Notes: generated by a model from the letters alone, not told the origin. A DNA stretch of 8,461 nt from an uncultured Bacillota bacterium (GCA_902465215.1 CABQMM010000039.1:1-8461), one strand, 5' to 3'; numbered from the stretch's first letter, positions 1 through 6,816 are shown. Made by a program: numbers and translations.

Positions 1-41
1 ACGGCATTTTCGTTAGTGTCTGTTTTCGTTGTCTTTGTCAT
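1..41 (-). CDS. Start of an unidentified downstream gene (partial)
   Basis: An ATG at 41-39 opens a frame of 13 codons (MTKTTKTDTNENA) that stays open to the window edge. It begins 3 nt after the TAA of the ABC exporter gene. A GAGG at 48-51, overlapping the last codons of that gene, sits 6 nt before the ATG, a normal ribosome site spacing, so translational coupling is likely. The visible residues are polar and Thr/Lys/Asn-rich and do not identify a family. Because ABC half-transporters often come in adjacent pairs, a second ABC subunit is possible, but that is inference from context only. Confidence 0.5.
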   Translation of the reverse strand, partial: MTKTTKTDTNENA

Positions 42-44
42 TTC

Positions 45-1790
45 TTACCTCATCTGAACTTGATATAGTTTCGCGAAGCTGCCGCCTGCTGCGAGCAGCT
101 CCTCCTGTGTTCCTTCTTCTTCGATTCTGCCGTTTTCGATAACCACCACACGGTCGGCATTTCGAATCGTCGCCAGACGATGCGCGATAATCAAGGTGGT
201 TCTGCCAACCGCCAGTTCGTCGAACGCCTTCTGGATATGTGCCTCCGTCACGCTGTCAAGTGCCGAAGTGGCTTCATCCAAAATCAGAATCGGCGGATTT
301 TTCAGGAAAATTCTTGCGATGGAAATGCGCTGCTTCTGTCCGCCCGAAAGAAGCGCCCCTCGCTCGCCTACGTAAGTGTCAAAGCCGTCTTCCATCTTCA
401 TGATGTCGTCGTAAATCTCCGCCTTTTTCGCAGCCGCAACCACTTCCTCATAGGACGCCGACGGTCTGCCATACCTTATATTTTCATAAATCGTATCCGC
501 AAACAGGAAAACATCCTGCTGCACGATTCCGATATTCCTTCTGAGTGAGCTTTTCGTGAGACTGCGGATATCCTGCCCATCAATCTTAATTCTTCCATCC
601 TCCACATCATAGAAACGTGGAATCAGCTGGCAGAGCGTGCTCTTGCCGCCGCCCGAATGTCCGACGATTGCCACGCTCTCTCCTGCCCGGATATTCAGCG
701 AAACGCCGTGAAGCACATCGGTTTCCTTCCGGTAGCCGAACACCACATTTTCCAGCGTGATGTCGCCCCGCACATCCGTCAATTCCTCTGCATCGTCCGC
801 TTCCTGAATGCTCGGCTCGATTCGCATCACCTCAACGAACCGCTTCAGACCTGCCAGTCCGTTCGTAAAGATCTCCGCGAAGTTCGTCAGCTTGCGGACA
901 GGCGTCACGAAAGTCGTAATATATAATGTAAATGTAATTAAATCAATATAGTTCAGGCTGCCCTTCATAATCAGCCAGCCGCCCGCGGTTATCACCGCAA
1001 TCTGCAGGAAGCAGATGAAAAATTCCAAAGAAGCGTTGAAGCGTCCCATCGCCTTGTAATAGTTCGTCTTTGAGCCTTTATACATCTCGTTGGAACGGTC
1101 AAAACGCTCAAAATCCACATCGCGGTTGTCGAAGGCCTTCGAGGTCTTCATCCCGGAAAGCGTCGATTCGATATCAGCATTGATGTTCGCCATCTTTTTC
1201 TTTACCTGAACCGAAGAGTCCATCATATCTTTCCTGCAAAATATTACAATCGCGATAAAAATCGGCACGATGACAAGCACAATCAGTGCCAGTCTCCATT
1301 CCACCGCCAGCATGACCGCCAGTGCTCCGATAATCGTAACCGCGGAAATCAGCAAATCCTCCGGTCCGTGATGCGCCAGCTCTGTAATCTCAAACAAATC
1401 TCCGGTCAGACGGTTCATCAGTTTTCCGGTACGGTTCTTATCGAAAAAGTCAAAATCCAGCTCCTGAAAATGCAGATATAAATCCCTGCGGATATCCGCC
1501 TCGATCCGTATGCCGAACTGATGTCCCCAGAAAGTGATGATGTAGTTCATAAACGCCCGCACCACGAATGCACAAGTCACAATTGCCATAATCGTGAAAA
1601 ACGCCCGGTACATTTTATCCGGAAGCAGATCATACATCACATGTCTGGAAATCAGCGGGAAAGCCACATCAATCGACGCGACGATGAACGCGCAGGCCAT
1701 GTCTAAAGCGAACAGTTTTCCGTGCGCCGGAAAATACGATATAAAGATTTGAAAAAGGGATTTGTTAAAATCCTGTTCTTTTGTTTTCAT
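45..1790 (-). CDS. ABC exporter half-transporter (fused membrane and ATPase domains)
   Basis: A 581-residue multidrug/lipid exporter-type ABC protein (MsbA/LmrA/BmrA architecture). It would act as a dimer in the cytoplasmic membrane, using ATP to move an unknown substrate outward. Residues about 15-315 form the six-helix membrane domain. The ATPase domain follows: Walker A GHSGGGKST at 377-385, Q-loop QQDVF at about 424, signature LSGGQ at 481-485, Walker B ILILDE at 501-506 with catalytic Glu506, D-loop SALD, and switch His537 in IIAHRLATI. All catalytic motifs are intact, so a homodimer could work alone. The ATG at 1790 is chosen because GAGG at 1800-1803 lies 9 nt upstream; a GTG at 1805 would lie inside the repeated hairpin and has no ribosome site. 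The next gene starts 3 nt downstream and could be a partner subunit. The substrate cannot be read from sequence. Confidence 0.93.
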   Translation of the reverse strand: MKTKEQDFNKSLFQIFISYFPAHGKLFALDMACAFIVASIDVAFPLISRHVMYDLLPDKMYRAFFTIMAIVTCAFVVRAFMNYIITFWGHQFGIRIEADIRRDLYLHFQELDFDFFDKNRTGKLMNRLTGDLFEITELAHHGPEDLLISAVTIIGALAVMLAVEWRLALIVLVIVPIFIAIVIFCRKDMMDSSVQVKKKMANINADIESTLSGMKTSKAFDNRDVDFERFDRSNEMYKGSKTNYYKAMGRFNASLEFFICFLQIAVITAGGWLIMKGSLNYIDLITFTLYITTFVTPVRKLTNFAEIFTNGLAGLKRFVEVMRIEPSIQEADDAEELTDVRGDITLENVVFGYRKETDVLHGVSLNIRAGESVAIVGHSGGGKSTLCQLIPRFYDVEDGRIKIDGQDIRSLTKSSLRRNIGIVQQDVFLFADTIYENIRYGRPSASYEEVVAAAKKAEIYDDIMKMEDGFDTYVGERGALLSGGQKQRISIARIFLKNPPILILDEATSALDSVTEAHIQKAFDELAVGRTTLIIAHRLATIRNADRVVVIENGRIEEEGTQEELLAAGGSFAKLYQVQMR

Positions 1791-1799
1791 TCCTAATAA

Positions 1800-1803
1800 C
1801 CTC
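1800..1803 (-). promoter_or_regulatory. Ribosome binding site of the ABC exporter gene
   Basis: GAGG on the minus strand, 9 nt before the ATG at 1790. It decides against the in-frame GTG at 1805. It begins 4 nt after the base of the repeated hairpin at 1808-1829, so a protein bound to that hairpin, or its refolding, could affect ribosome access. Confidence 0.6.
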
Positions 1804-1829
1804 ACAAGGGCAGCCTGTTAAGACTGCCC
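1804..1829 (-). repeat. Repeated intergenic hairpin, copy 1
   Basis: This 26-nt sequence matches 4421-4446 with a single mismatch. In the minus-strand RNA the segment 1829-1808 folds into a 9-bp stem, GGGCAGTCT pairing with AGGCTGCCC, closed by the tetraloop UAAC. One pair is G-U in the minus-strand RNA but would be a C-A mismatch in the plus-strand RNA, so the minus strand, the sense of the genes, is the better folding strand. No T-run follows the stem on the minus strand, so it does not look like an intrinsic terminator of the MATE gene. T-rich sequence does follow it on the plus strand, but no plus-strand gene ends there. It lies in the 73-nt gap between the MATE and ABC genes. Confidence 0.75.
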
Positions 1830-1860
1830 TATTTTCATTTTTTTCTCGGGTCTATGCTCT

Positions 1861-1889
1861 ATATTAACCCATTTCTTGTTGTAATTCAA
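1861..1889 (-). promoter_or_regulatory. Weak candidate promoter for the ABC exporter gene
   Basis: TTGAAT at 1889-1884 and TAATAT at 1866-1861 are separated by 17 nt. Each matches 4 of 6 sigma-A consensus bases. The -10 box overlaps the TAA stop of the MATE gene. AT-rich sequence makes chance matches common, so this is tentative. The start point would lie just before the repeated hairpin. Confidence 0.28.
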
Positions 1890-3273
1890 TAGATTTTTTT
1901 ATTTTTTTTGTGATAATTACATAACAAATGATGTGTGCCGTCGTCGTAATTGCCCATGTCACCGGATAGGAAGCATAGACAAACTCGACATGGTGGAACG
2001 CAGGCAGCTGACATACCGTCAAAATCCATATGATACGCAGCACGCAGGCACCCAGAAGCGATACAATCATCGGCAGAATCGCATATCCAAGTCCCCGAAT
2101 CATGCCCGTCATCGCATCCATAACCCCGCAAAGGAAATACGGAATGCAGATGTACATCATACGCTTCAGTCCCTCCTGCACGACCAAAGCGCTCTTCGAA
2201 TAAATCCCCAGCAGCGGAGTGCCGAACAGATAGGTCAGGTTTCCGATTGTGATTCCCGTTACTGCCGCGCACGATACTGCGCAAATCAAAATCTTTTTCA
2301 CTCTTTCATATTTCCCTGCCCCGACATTCTGGCTCGTAAACGAAATCGCCGCCTGATAAAAAGCGTTCATCGCAAAATATGTAAAATTCTCAAGGTTTGA
2401 CGACGCCGCACTTCCCGCCATAACATATTTGCCATAGCTGTTAATCGACGACTGAATAATTACATTCGACAGCGCGAACAGCACGCCCTGAAAGCCTGCC
2501 GGAAGTCCAATCTGCAAAATAATTTTCAGCTTATGTCCATGAATCCTCAAAAGCTTTCTCTCCAGCTTGAAAGCATCCGGCTCCCTGCTGAGGCAGCGCA
2601 AAACCAAAAATGCGGACAAGCACTGTGAAATCGATGTCGCCGCCGCAACGCCCGCCACATCCATCTTCAGCGAAATGACGAAGAACATATTCAGACCCAC
2701 ATTCAATACGCCCGCAATCGCCAGATACATCAGCGGTCTTGCCGTATCGCCCTTCGCACGCAAAACTGCACTTCCGAAGTTGTATATCATCATCGCAGGC
2801 ATTCCCGCGAAATAAATCTGCATGTAAATCGTCGAAAGCGGCAAAACTTCATCCGGCGTTCCCATCATCGCCAAAATCGGCTTGGAAATCAAAATCCCGA
2901 TTATCGCAAGCCCCGCGCCGCAGACAATGCTCAGCGCAATCGAGGTATGCACGGTCTGGCTGATGTCCGCATCCCTCTTCGCCCCGTAATACCTCGCTGT
3001 CAGCACATTCGCACCAATCGCAAGTCCTACGAAAAGGTTCACCAGCAGGTTAATCAGTGAAGCTGTCGCGCCGACTGCCGCCAGCGAATTGTCCCCCGCA
3101 AACCTTCCGATGACAATAATGTCCGCCGCATTAAACAAAAGCTGCAAAATACTCGACCCCATCAGCGGGAACGAAAACAGCAGCATCTTCTTCAGCACTG
3201 AACCGCTTGTCATATCAATCTCATGCTTATGTATTTTTGAATCTTCTAAACTTTCTTCTTCGATTTTTTCCAT
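1864..3273 (-). CDS. MATE family multidrug/metabolite efflux pump
   Basis: A 469-residue polytopic membrane protein of the MATE (NorM/DinF-related) family, expected to export cationic drugs or metabolites in exchange for Na+ or H+. Its usual 12 helices appear as two similar halves: about residues 30-225 and 250-455. The acidic residue typical of helix 1 is present (Asp51 in FNAADIIVIGRF). Other family features are the VGLAIGANVLTARYYGAK stretch at about 82-99 and SFTSQNVGAGKYERVKK at about 311-327. The N-terminal ~25 residues are charged and probably cytoplasmic. The ATG at 3273 is preferred over one at 3312 because GAGGGG at 3281-3286 lies 7 nt upstream of it. It starts 46 nt after rlmN with no clear promoter between, so co-transcription is likely. 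The C-terminus is Lys-rich, encoded by A-runs of 8 and 7. Substrate unknown. Confidence 0.92.
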   Translation of the reverse strand: MEKIEEESLEDSKIHKHEIDMTSGSVLKKMLLFSFPLMGSSILQLLFNAADIIVIGRFAGDNSLAAVGATASLINLLVNLFVGLAIGANVLTARYYGAKRDADISQTVHTSIALSIVCGAGLAIIGILISKPILAMMGTPDEVLPLSTIYMQIYFAGMPAMMIYNFGSAVLRAKGDTARPLMYLAIAGVLNVGLNMFFVISLKMDVAGVAAATSISQCLSAFLVLRCLSREPDAFKLERKLLRIHGHKLKIILQIGLPAGFQGVLFALSNVIIQSSINSYGKYVMAGSAASSNLENFTYFAMNAFYQAAISFTSQNVGAGKYERVKKILICAVSCAAVTGITIGNLTYLFGTPLLGIYSKSALVVQEGLKRMMYICIPYFLCGVMDAMTGMIRGLGYAILPMIVSLLGACVLRIIWILTVCQLPAFHHVEFVYASYPVTWAITTTAHIICYVIITKKIKKSIELQQEMG

Positions 3274-3280
3274 TCTCTCA

Positions 3281-3286
3281 CCCCTC
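3281..3286 (-). promoter_or_regulatory. Ribosome binding site of the MATE gene
   Basis: GAGGGG on the minus strand, 7 nt before the ATG at 3273. It sets the start 13 codons inside the longest frame; the upstream ATG at 3312 has no comparable site. Confidence 0.75.
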
Positions 3287-3319
3287 GTATAACATTTTTT
3301 CTCGAAATCCATCTATCTT

Positions 3320-4381
3320 TTACTGCTCAGAAAGCCGCAACTGCCCGCATGCAGCGTCAATATCGTCCCCGAGTTCACGGCGAATCGTCACCGGAATTCC
3401 GTTTTCATTCAGCACTTTTTGGAATTTCAGCACAGCACCGCGCTCTGTTGTATCGTAACCTGTCTCTTCCACCTTATTGAGCGGAATCAGATTGACATGA
3501 CAGAGCATTCCATGCAGCCTTGAAGCAAGCATTTTCGCATGTTCCGTGCTATCGTTGACACCCTTTACGAGTGTATACTCGAAGGTAATCCGACGGGAAG
3601 TTTTCTCTGTATATTCCCTGCATGCGGTGAGTAAAACATCCATCGGATAGGTTTTGTTCACGGGCATGATTTCACTTCGCATTTCGTCACTTGCCGCATG
3701 AAGCGAGATTGCCAGGTTCACCTGCGGAAACTCCTCTGCAAATCTTGCAATCTTCGGCACCAGCCCGCAGGTTGAAACGGTGATATTCCGCATGCCGATG
3801 GCAAGGCCGTTCGAATCATTAATGATACGGATAAATGCCGCCAGATTATCGTAATTATCAAAAGGCTCGCCCGTTCCCATGACTACCACATGGCTGATTC
3901 GCTCGCCGGTCTGTCTCTGCGCTGCCAGAATCTGCCCGGCGATTTCGCCCGGCGTAAGGTTCCTCTTGAGTCCGCCAATAGTCGAGGCGCAGAATCGGCA
4001 TCCCATCCTGCACCCTGCCTGCGAAGACACGCAGATGGAATTTCCAAATTTGTACTTCATAAAAACGCTCTCAATCGCGTTGCCGTCCGCAAGCCCAAAT
4101 AAAAATTTTCGTGTGCCGTCCAGTTTTGAAATCTGCTCTCGCAGTACCGCAGGCTGCACAAGCGCAGCGCGGGCAGTCAGTTTTTCTCTCAGCGTTTTCG
4201 GCAGATTGTTCATCTCTTCAAACGACTCTGCGCCCGGGCGCAGGCTTCCGTCTTTGCCCGTTCCGCCGTAAATCCAGCTGAAAATCTGTTTTGCCCGGAA
4301 TTTCGGTTCTTCGAGTTCTTCCGTCACGAATCGCTCTAGCTGCACATATTCCAAATCTGTCAAATTTACACGGTTTGTCAT
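3320..4381 (-). CDS. rlmN: RlmN, 23S rRNA A2503 / tRNA A37 C2-methyltransferase
   Basis: A 353-residue radical SAM enzyme that methylates C2 of adenine 2503 in 23S rRNA and of A37 in some tRNAs, using two SAM molecules. The iron-sulfur motif is CRMGCRFC, with Cys124, Cys128 and Cys131 binding the 4Fe-4S cluster. GTGEP at 169-173 is the SAM-binding motif. Cys345 in DIDAACGQL matches the C-terminal cysteine that carries the methyl group in the RlmN mechanism, and Cys117 in SICVSSQAGC matches a conserved upstream cysteine. The length is normal for RlmN. The ATG at 4381 is used, with GGGAG 9 nt upstream; a GTG at 4387 would be only 3 nt from it. Cfr, the C8-methylating resistance relative, is the main alternative, but the chromosomal setting and overall sequence favour RlmN. 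It is followed closely by the MATE gene. Confidence 0.95.
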   Translation of the reverse strand: MTNRVNLTDLEYVQLERFVTEELEEPKFRAKQIFSWIYGGTGKDGSLRPGAESFEEMNNLPKTLREKLTARAALVQPAVLREQISKLDGTRKFLFGLADGNAIESVFMKYKFGNSICVSSQAGCRMGCRFCASTIGGLKRNLTPGEIAGQILAAQRQTGERISHVVVMGTGEPFDNYDNLAAFIRIINDSNGLAIGMRNITVSTCGLVPKIARFAEEFPQVNLAISLHAASDEMRSEIMPVNKTYPMDVLLTACREYTEKTSRRITFEYTLVKGVNDSTEHAKMLASRLHGMLCHVNLIPLNKVEETGYDTTERGAVLKFQKVLNENGIPVTIRRELGDDIDAACGQLRLSEQ

Positions 4382-4390
4382 TCGCACACT

Positions 4391-4395
4391 CTCCC
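4391..4395 (-). promoter_or_regulatory. Ribosome binding site of rlmN
   Basis: GGGAG on the minus strand, 9 nt before the ATG at 4381. The in-frame GTG at 4387 would be too close to it, so the ATG is the better start. Confidence 0.6.
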
Positions 4396-4420
4396 GTTCT
4401 TATTCATATCCATAAACTTT

Positions 4421-4446
4421 ACAAAGGCAGCCTGTTAAGACTGCCC
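4421..4446 (-). repeat. Repeated intergenic hairpin, copy 2
   Basis: This is the second copy of the 26-nt element found at 1804-1829, with one base different (4425). The core stem-loop in minus-strand RNA is GGCAGTCTTAACAGGCTGCC, with 8 bp and a UAAC loop. The one differing base falls in the next pair outward, which becomes G-U in the minus-strand RNA and A-C in the plus-strand RNA, again favouring the minus strand. It lies in the 86-nt gap between the ureohydrolase gene and rlmN, about 25 nt upstream of the rlmN ribosome site. No T-run follows it in the direction of transcription, so it is not an obvious terminator. Confidence 0.75.
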
Positions 4447-4464
4447 CTCTTTGCATTTAATTTG

Positions 4465-4493
4465 TATTTAAAATTCTTTTTCCACTTTTTCAA
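4465..4493 (-). promoter_or_regulatory. Weak candidate promoter for rlmN
   Basis: TTGAAA at 4493-4488 (5 of 6 consensus) and TAAATA at 4470-4465 (3 of 6) are 17 nt apart; TTAAAT one base upstream gives a better -10 with a 16-nt spacer. The -10 region overlaps the TAA stop of the ureohydrolase gene. The layout mirrors the candidate at 1861-1889. The sequence is AT-rich, so confidence is low. Confidence 0.3.
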
Positions 4494-5412
4494 GCTTGCC
4501 TATGTCATCCGCCCAGTATCCCCATACTTCCTGAAGCAGTTTGCGTCCGGCAAACATCGCAGCCAGCGACGGGTCGAGTGCCGGTGCGATTTCCACAACA
4601 TCAAATCCGATTATCGGAAGATTCGTAAAAAGCTTTTCAAGCAAGGTCAGCCCCATTCTCGGCGTGAGACCGCCGAACTGCGGAGTGCCCGTTCCTGCCG
4701 CAAAGCCCGGATCAAGGGCGTCAATATCAAATGTAATGTAAATCTTCTTGAATTTTCTCATTCTTTCGATGCAGCAGCCCGCAACGGCTTCGATACCTTC
4801 GTGATAACAGTCGTACGCGGTTTTTACCTGTATCTTGTTTTCCTTATGGAATTCAAACTCGTCCGGCTCGATGGAGCGAATGCCGATGAAGAACAGGTTC
4901 TCAAGGGATTTGATATTCTTAAGTTCAAGTGCTCTTCTCTCGGTGTTGCCGTGCGAAAGGTAATCGCCTTCAAGCGCATCGCATAAATCCATGTGGGCAT
5001 CGATATGAATGATTCCGAATTCCTCGTCAAGCGCATCATCTATGCCTCTTTCAATAGGGATGGTAACGGAATGGTCTCCGCCCACCATTGTGAAGCGCAC
5101 ATTGTTTTTTACCAGTTCCCGTACATATTCCTGTACCTCTGCGAAAAGCGCATCTCTGTCCTCATTCACAAAGTCCCCAGCATCGAGGATGTTAAATTTA
5201 TCGTAGTAATACAGCCGCTCGGTAGACGGTGTGGAATGTTTCGTGTTTGCACGCAGAATTTCGGGCGCTTCCGCAGCACCTCCGCGGTAACTGACTCCGC
5301 CGTCAAACGGAATCCCGAACAAAACCGCATCAACTTCGGTTTCTTTTCTGTCAGGTCTGTTAAGTCCGCACCACGACTGTGGATCAAGTGCATCTTTGGA
5401 TTTTTTAAGCAT
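4468..5412 (-). CDS. Agmatinase-like ureohydrolase (arginase superfamily)
   Basis: A 314-residue cytosolic Mn-dependent enzyme that hydrolyses a guanidino group to release urea; agmatine to putrescine is the commonest reaction in this subfamily. All six metal ligands are visible: His114 in GGDHS, Asp138, His140 and Asp142 in DAHMD, and Asp229 and Asp231 in FDIDALDP. The substrate-side motif SHG at 153-155 fits agmatinase-type enzymes rather than arginase. GTGTPQFGG at 240-248 and Glu274 in DVVEIAP also fit. The stretch after SHG is NTERRAL rather than the common TPFRRA-like form, so guanidinobutyrase or another guanidino substrate is possible and no symbol is given. The ATG at 5412 is preferred because AGGAGG lies 8 nt upstream; an ATG at 5463 would fall about 5 nt from the predicted transcription start. 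It has its own strong candidate promoter. Confidence 0.88.
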   Translation of the reverse strand: MLKKSKDALDPQSWCGLNRPDRKETEVDAVLFGIPFDGGVSYRGGAAEAPEILRANTKHSTPSTERLYYYDKFNILDAGDFVNEDRDALFAEVQEYVRELVKNNVRFTMVGGDHSVTIPIERGIDDALDEEFGIIHIDAHMDLCDALEGDYLSHGNTERRALELKNIKSLENLFFIGIRSIEPDEFEFHKENKIQVKTAYDCYHEGIEAVAGCCIERMRKFKKIYITFDIDALDPGFAAGTGTPQFGGLTPRMGLTLLEKLFTNLPIIGFDVVEIAPALDPSLAAMFAGRKLLQEVWGYWADDIGKLEKVEKEF

Positions 5413-5420
5413 ATGTTTTT

Positions 5421-5426
5421 CCTCCT
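5421..5426 (-). promoter_or_regulatory. Ribosome binding site of the ureohydrolase gene
   Basis: A perfect AGGAGG on the minus strand, 8 nt before the ATG at 5412. It settles the start and removes 17 codons from the longest possible frame. Confidence 0.85.
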
Positions 5427-5474
5427 CGTCTTCGATGAATCCGGCATGGCTGTTTGAGCACATCCGTCAGCTAT

Positions 5475-5504
5475 ATTCTACCTTTTGAAGGTGGATTCCG
5501 TCAA
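5475..5504 (-). promoter_or_regulatory. Sigma-A-like promoter of the ureohydrolase gene
   Basis: TTGACG at 5504-5499 and TAGAAT at 5480-5475 each match 5 of 6 consensus bases and are 18 nt apart. The transcription start would fall near 5468, giving a leader of about 56 nt before the ATG at 5412. The spacer contains the inverted repeat ACCTT-N3-AAGGT (5482-5494), which could be a repressor site or chance. This is the best promoter in the window. It lies in the 118-nt gap after the peptidase gene, so the ureohydrolase gene and probably the genes after it form a separate transcription unit. Confidence 0.65.
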
Positions 5505-5530
5505 TACAAAATAGCGAAAGTCTTTGAAAA

Positions 5531-6793
5531 TCATTGCTGTATTACAAGCTTTTTCAGTGCAAGAGTATATACCTTCATGGCAATTTCAAAGTCCTCTTCC
5601 GAAATATGCTCATTCTTCATATGCTCCGTGCAGGGATGTCCCGGAATAATCGGACCGAATGCCACGATATTCGGCATTGCACGTGCGTAAGTTCCGCCTC
5701 CGATTACGGTCGGCTCATCCTCGATTCCGGTAACTTCCCTGAATGCTCCGATGAGGGTTCGGATTACCTCCCCGTTCTCGTCCATGAATACCGGATCCAT
5801 GTGTTCCGTTATTTCCGCTGCAAAGCCTTGAGACTCAAATGTCTCTTTTATTCTCTTCTTGATTTCGTCAGCTTTGAGTGTCACCGGATAGCGGATGTCG
5901 ATTCCGAGCGTGATTTTTTCTTCATCGGTTTTCAAAAGGCCGACATTCATTGTCAGCTTTCCGCTCTGCTTGTCGCTGAAATCCAGTCCAAGGGCTTCCC
6001 CGTGCAGGTGGTATCCGATTAAATCCATATATTTTGCCGCAAACGAGCATTTCGGTGCAGCTGCTTCCATGGCCTTTGTTATGGCATTCTCACCTTCTTC
6101 CGGTGTGCTTCCGTGTGCCGAAACGCCGCTCATTTGAATTGTCTCATCGTTCACGGTGACAATTTTCGCAAGGTCTGCGACCATGTTTACGGCATTGCCG
6201 CCCTCTGCGGCTTTGATTCCGCTTCCGGCAATCGGATGCGATACATACAGGGAGATGATTCCTTTTTCACCATAGATTGCAGGAAAATCCGCGTCCGGCG
6301 TAAATCCGTACAACGGCAGCTCCTCATGTTCTCTGTAATACTGCATGTCAAGCCAGTCTCCGGCCTCCTCCTGGCAGCCGAAGATGATTCTGACTCTCTT
6401 TTTAAGCGGCACTCCACTGTCAAGCAGTTCCTTCATCGCCATGACTGCACAGAACGCAGGTCCTTTGTCGTCCACCACGCCTCTTCCGTACATCTGCCCG
6501 TCCTCAATGGTCAAATCATACGGCGGATAGTCCCAGTCATTTCCCGCAGGCACAACATCGAGGTGAGCAAGAATTCCGATAAGCTGCTCTCCCTCTCCGA
6601 TTTCCGCCCAGCCTATGCGATTCTCGCAGTTTTTGGTTCGAAAGCCCAGGCTCTCGCATAAGTCGAGCATGTATTTCAATGCTTCAAACACGTGACGACC
6701 GTAAGGCATCACGCCATATTTTTCGTCATATTCTTCGCCGCATCCCGTTTCACTCGGAATACGCAGTAACCCCTTTAATGCTTCTGACATCAT
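5531..6793 (-). CDS. PepV-like dipeptidase (M20 family zinc peptidase)
   Basis: A 420-residue cytosolic metallopeptidase of the M20 PepV/Sapep type, which usually cleaves dipeptides after uptake. The two-zinc site is complete: His77 and Asp79 in LAHLDVVPAG, bridging Asp108 in GRGVVDDKGP, catalytic Glu142 and ligand Glu143 in GCQEEAG, Asp167 in TPDADFP, and His391 in CTEHMKNE. The lid domain, about 180-300, carries SAHGSTPEEGENAI, and GGGTYARAMPN follows at 365-375. It is somewhat shorter than PepV proteins I know of (about 465-470), partly at the N-terminus. The ATG at 6793 is chosen: GGAGGG at 6806-6811 lies 12 nt upstream, a little far. An ATG at 6886 would force translation through a stable hairpin and has no ribosome site. 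A terminator-like hairpin directly precedes the ribosome site. Substrate range is unknown. Confidence 0.9.
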   Translation of the reverse strand: MMSEALKGLLRIPSETGCGEEYDEKYGVMPYGRHVFEALKYMLDLCESLGFRTKNCENRIGWAEIGEGEQLIGILAHLDVVPAGNDWDYPPYDLTIEDGQMYGRGVVDDKGPAFCAVMAMKELLDSGVPLKKRVRIIFGCQEEAGDWLDMQYYREHEELPLYGFTPDADFPAIYGEKGIISLYVSHPIAGSGIKAAEGGNAVNMVADLAKIVTVNDETIQMSGVSAHGSTPEEGENAITKAMEAAAPKCSFAAKYMDLIGYHLHGEALGLDFSDKQSGKLTMNVGLLKTDEEKITLGIDIRYPVTLKADEIKKRIKETFESQGFAAEITEHMDPVFMDENGEVIRTLIGAFREVTGIEDEPTVIGGGTYARAMPNIVAFGPIIPGHPCTEHMKNEHISEEDFEIAMKVYTLALKKLVIQQ

Positions 6794-6816
6794 TTCTTTC
6801 GTTCTCCCTCCTGCAC

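Noticed and set aside
1804..1850. Hairpin plus T-rich stretch read as an intrinsic terminator on the plus strand
   Set aside because: No plus-strand gene ends here, the second copy of the hairpin has a poorer T-run, and the stem pairs better in the minus-strand RNA. A terminator role for antisense transcription cannot be excluded but is not supported.
3320..4381. Cfr-type antibiotic resistance methyltransferase instead of RlmN
   Set aside because: The radical SAM core is shared, but the overall sequence and chromosomal neighbours fit the housekeeping RlmN, and no mobile-element or resistance context is present.
4404..4456. Small leader ORF of 18 codons upstream of rlmN, spanning the repeated hairpin
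   Set aside because: No ribosome site precedes it and the frame is not shared by the other hairpin copy, where the corresponding ATG gives only six codons.
4291..4986. Plus-strand open frame of 231 codons opposite the ureohydrolase gene and the rlmN start
   Set aside because: It lies antisense across two well-supported genes, has no convincing ribosome site or recognisable motif, and its composition looks like a shadow of the coding strand.
6113..6661. Plus-strand open frame of 182 codons opposite the peptidase gene
   Set aside because: It is fully antisense to an intact M20 peptidase with all active-site residues, and shows no protein-family features.
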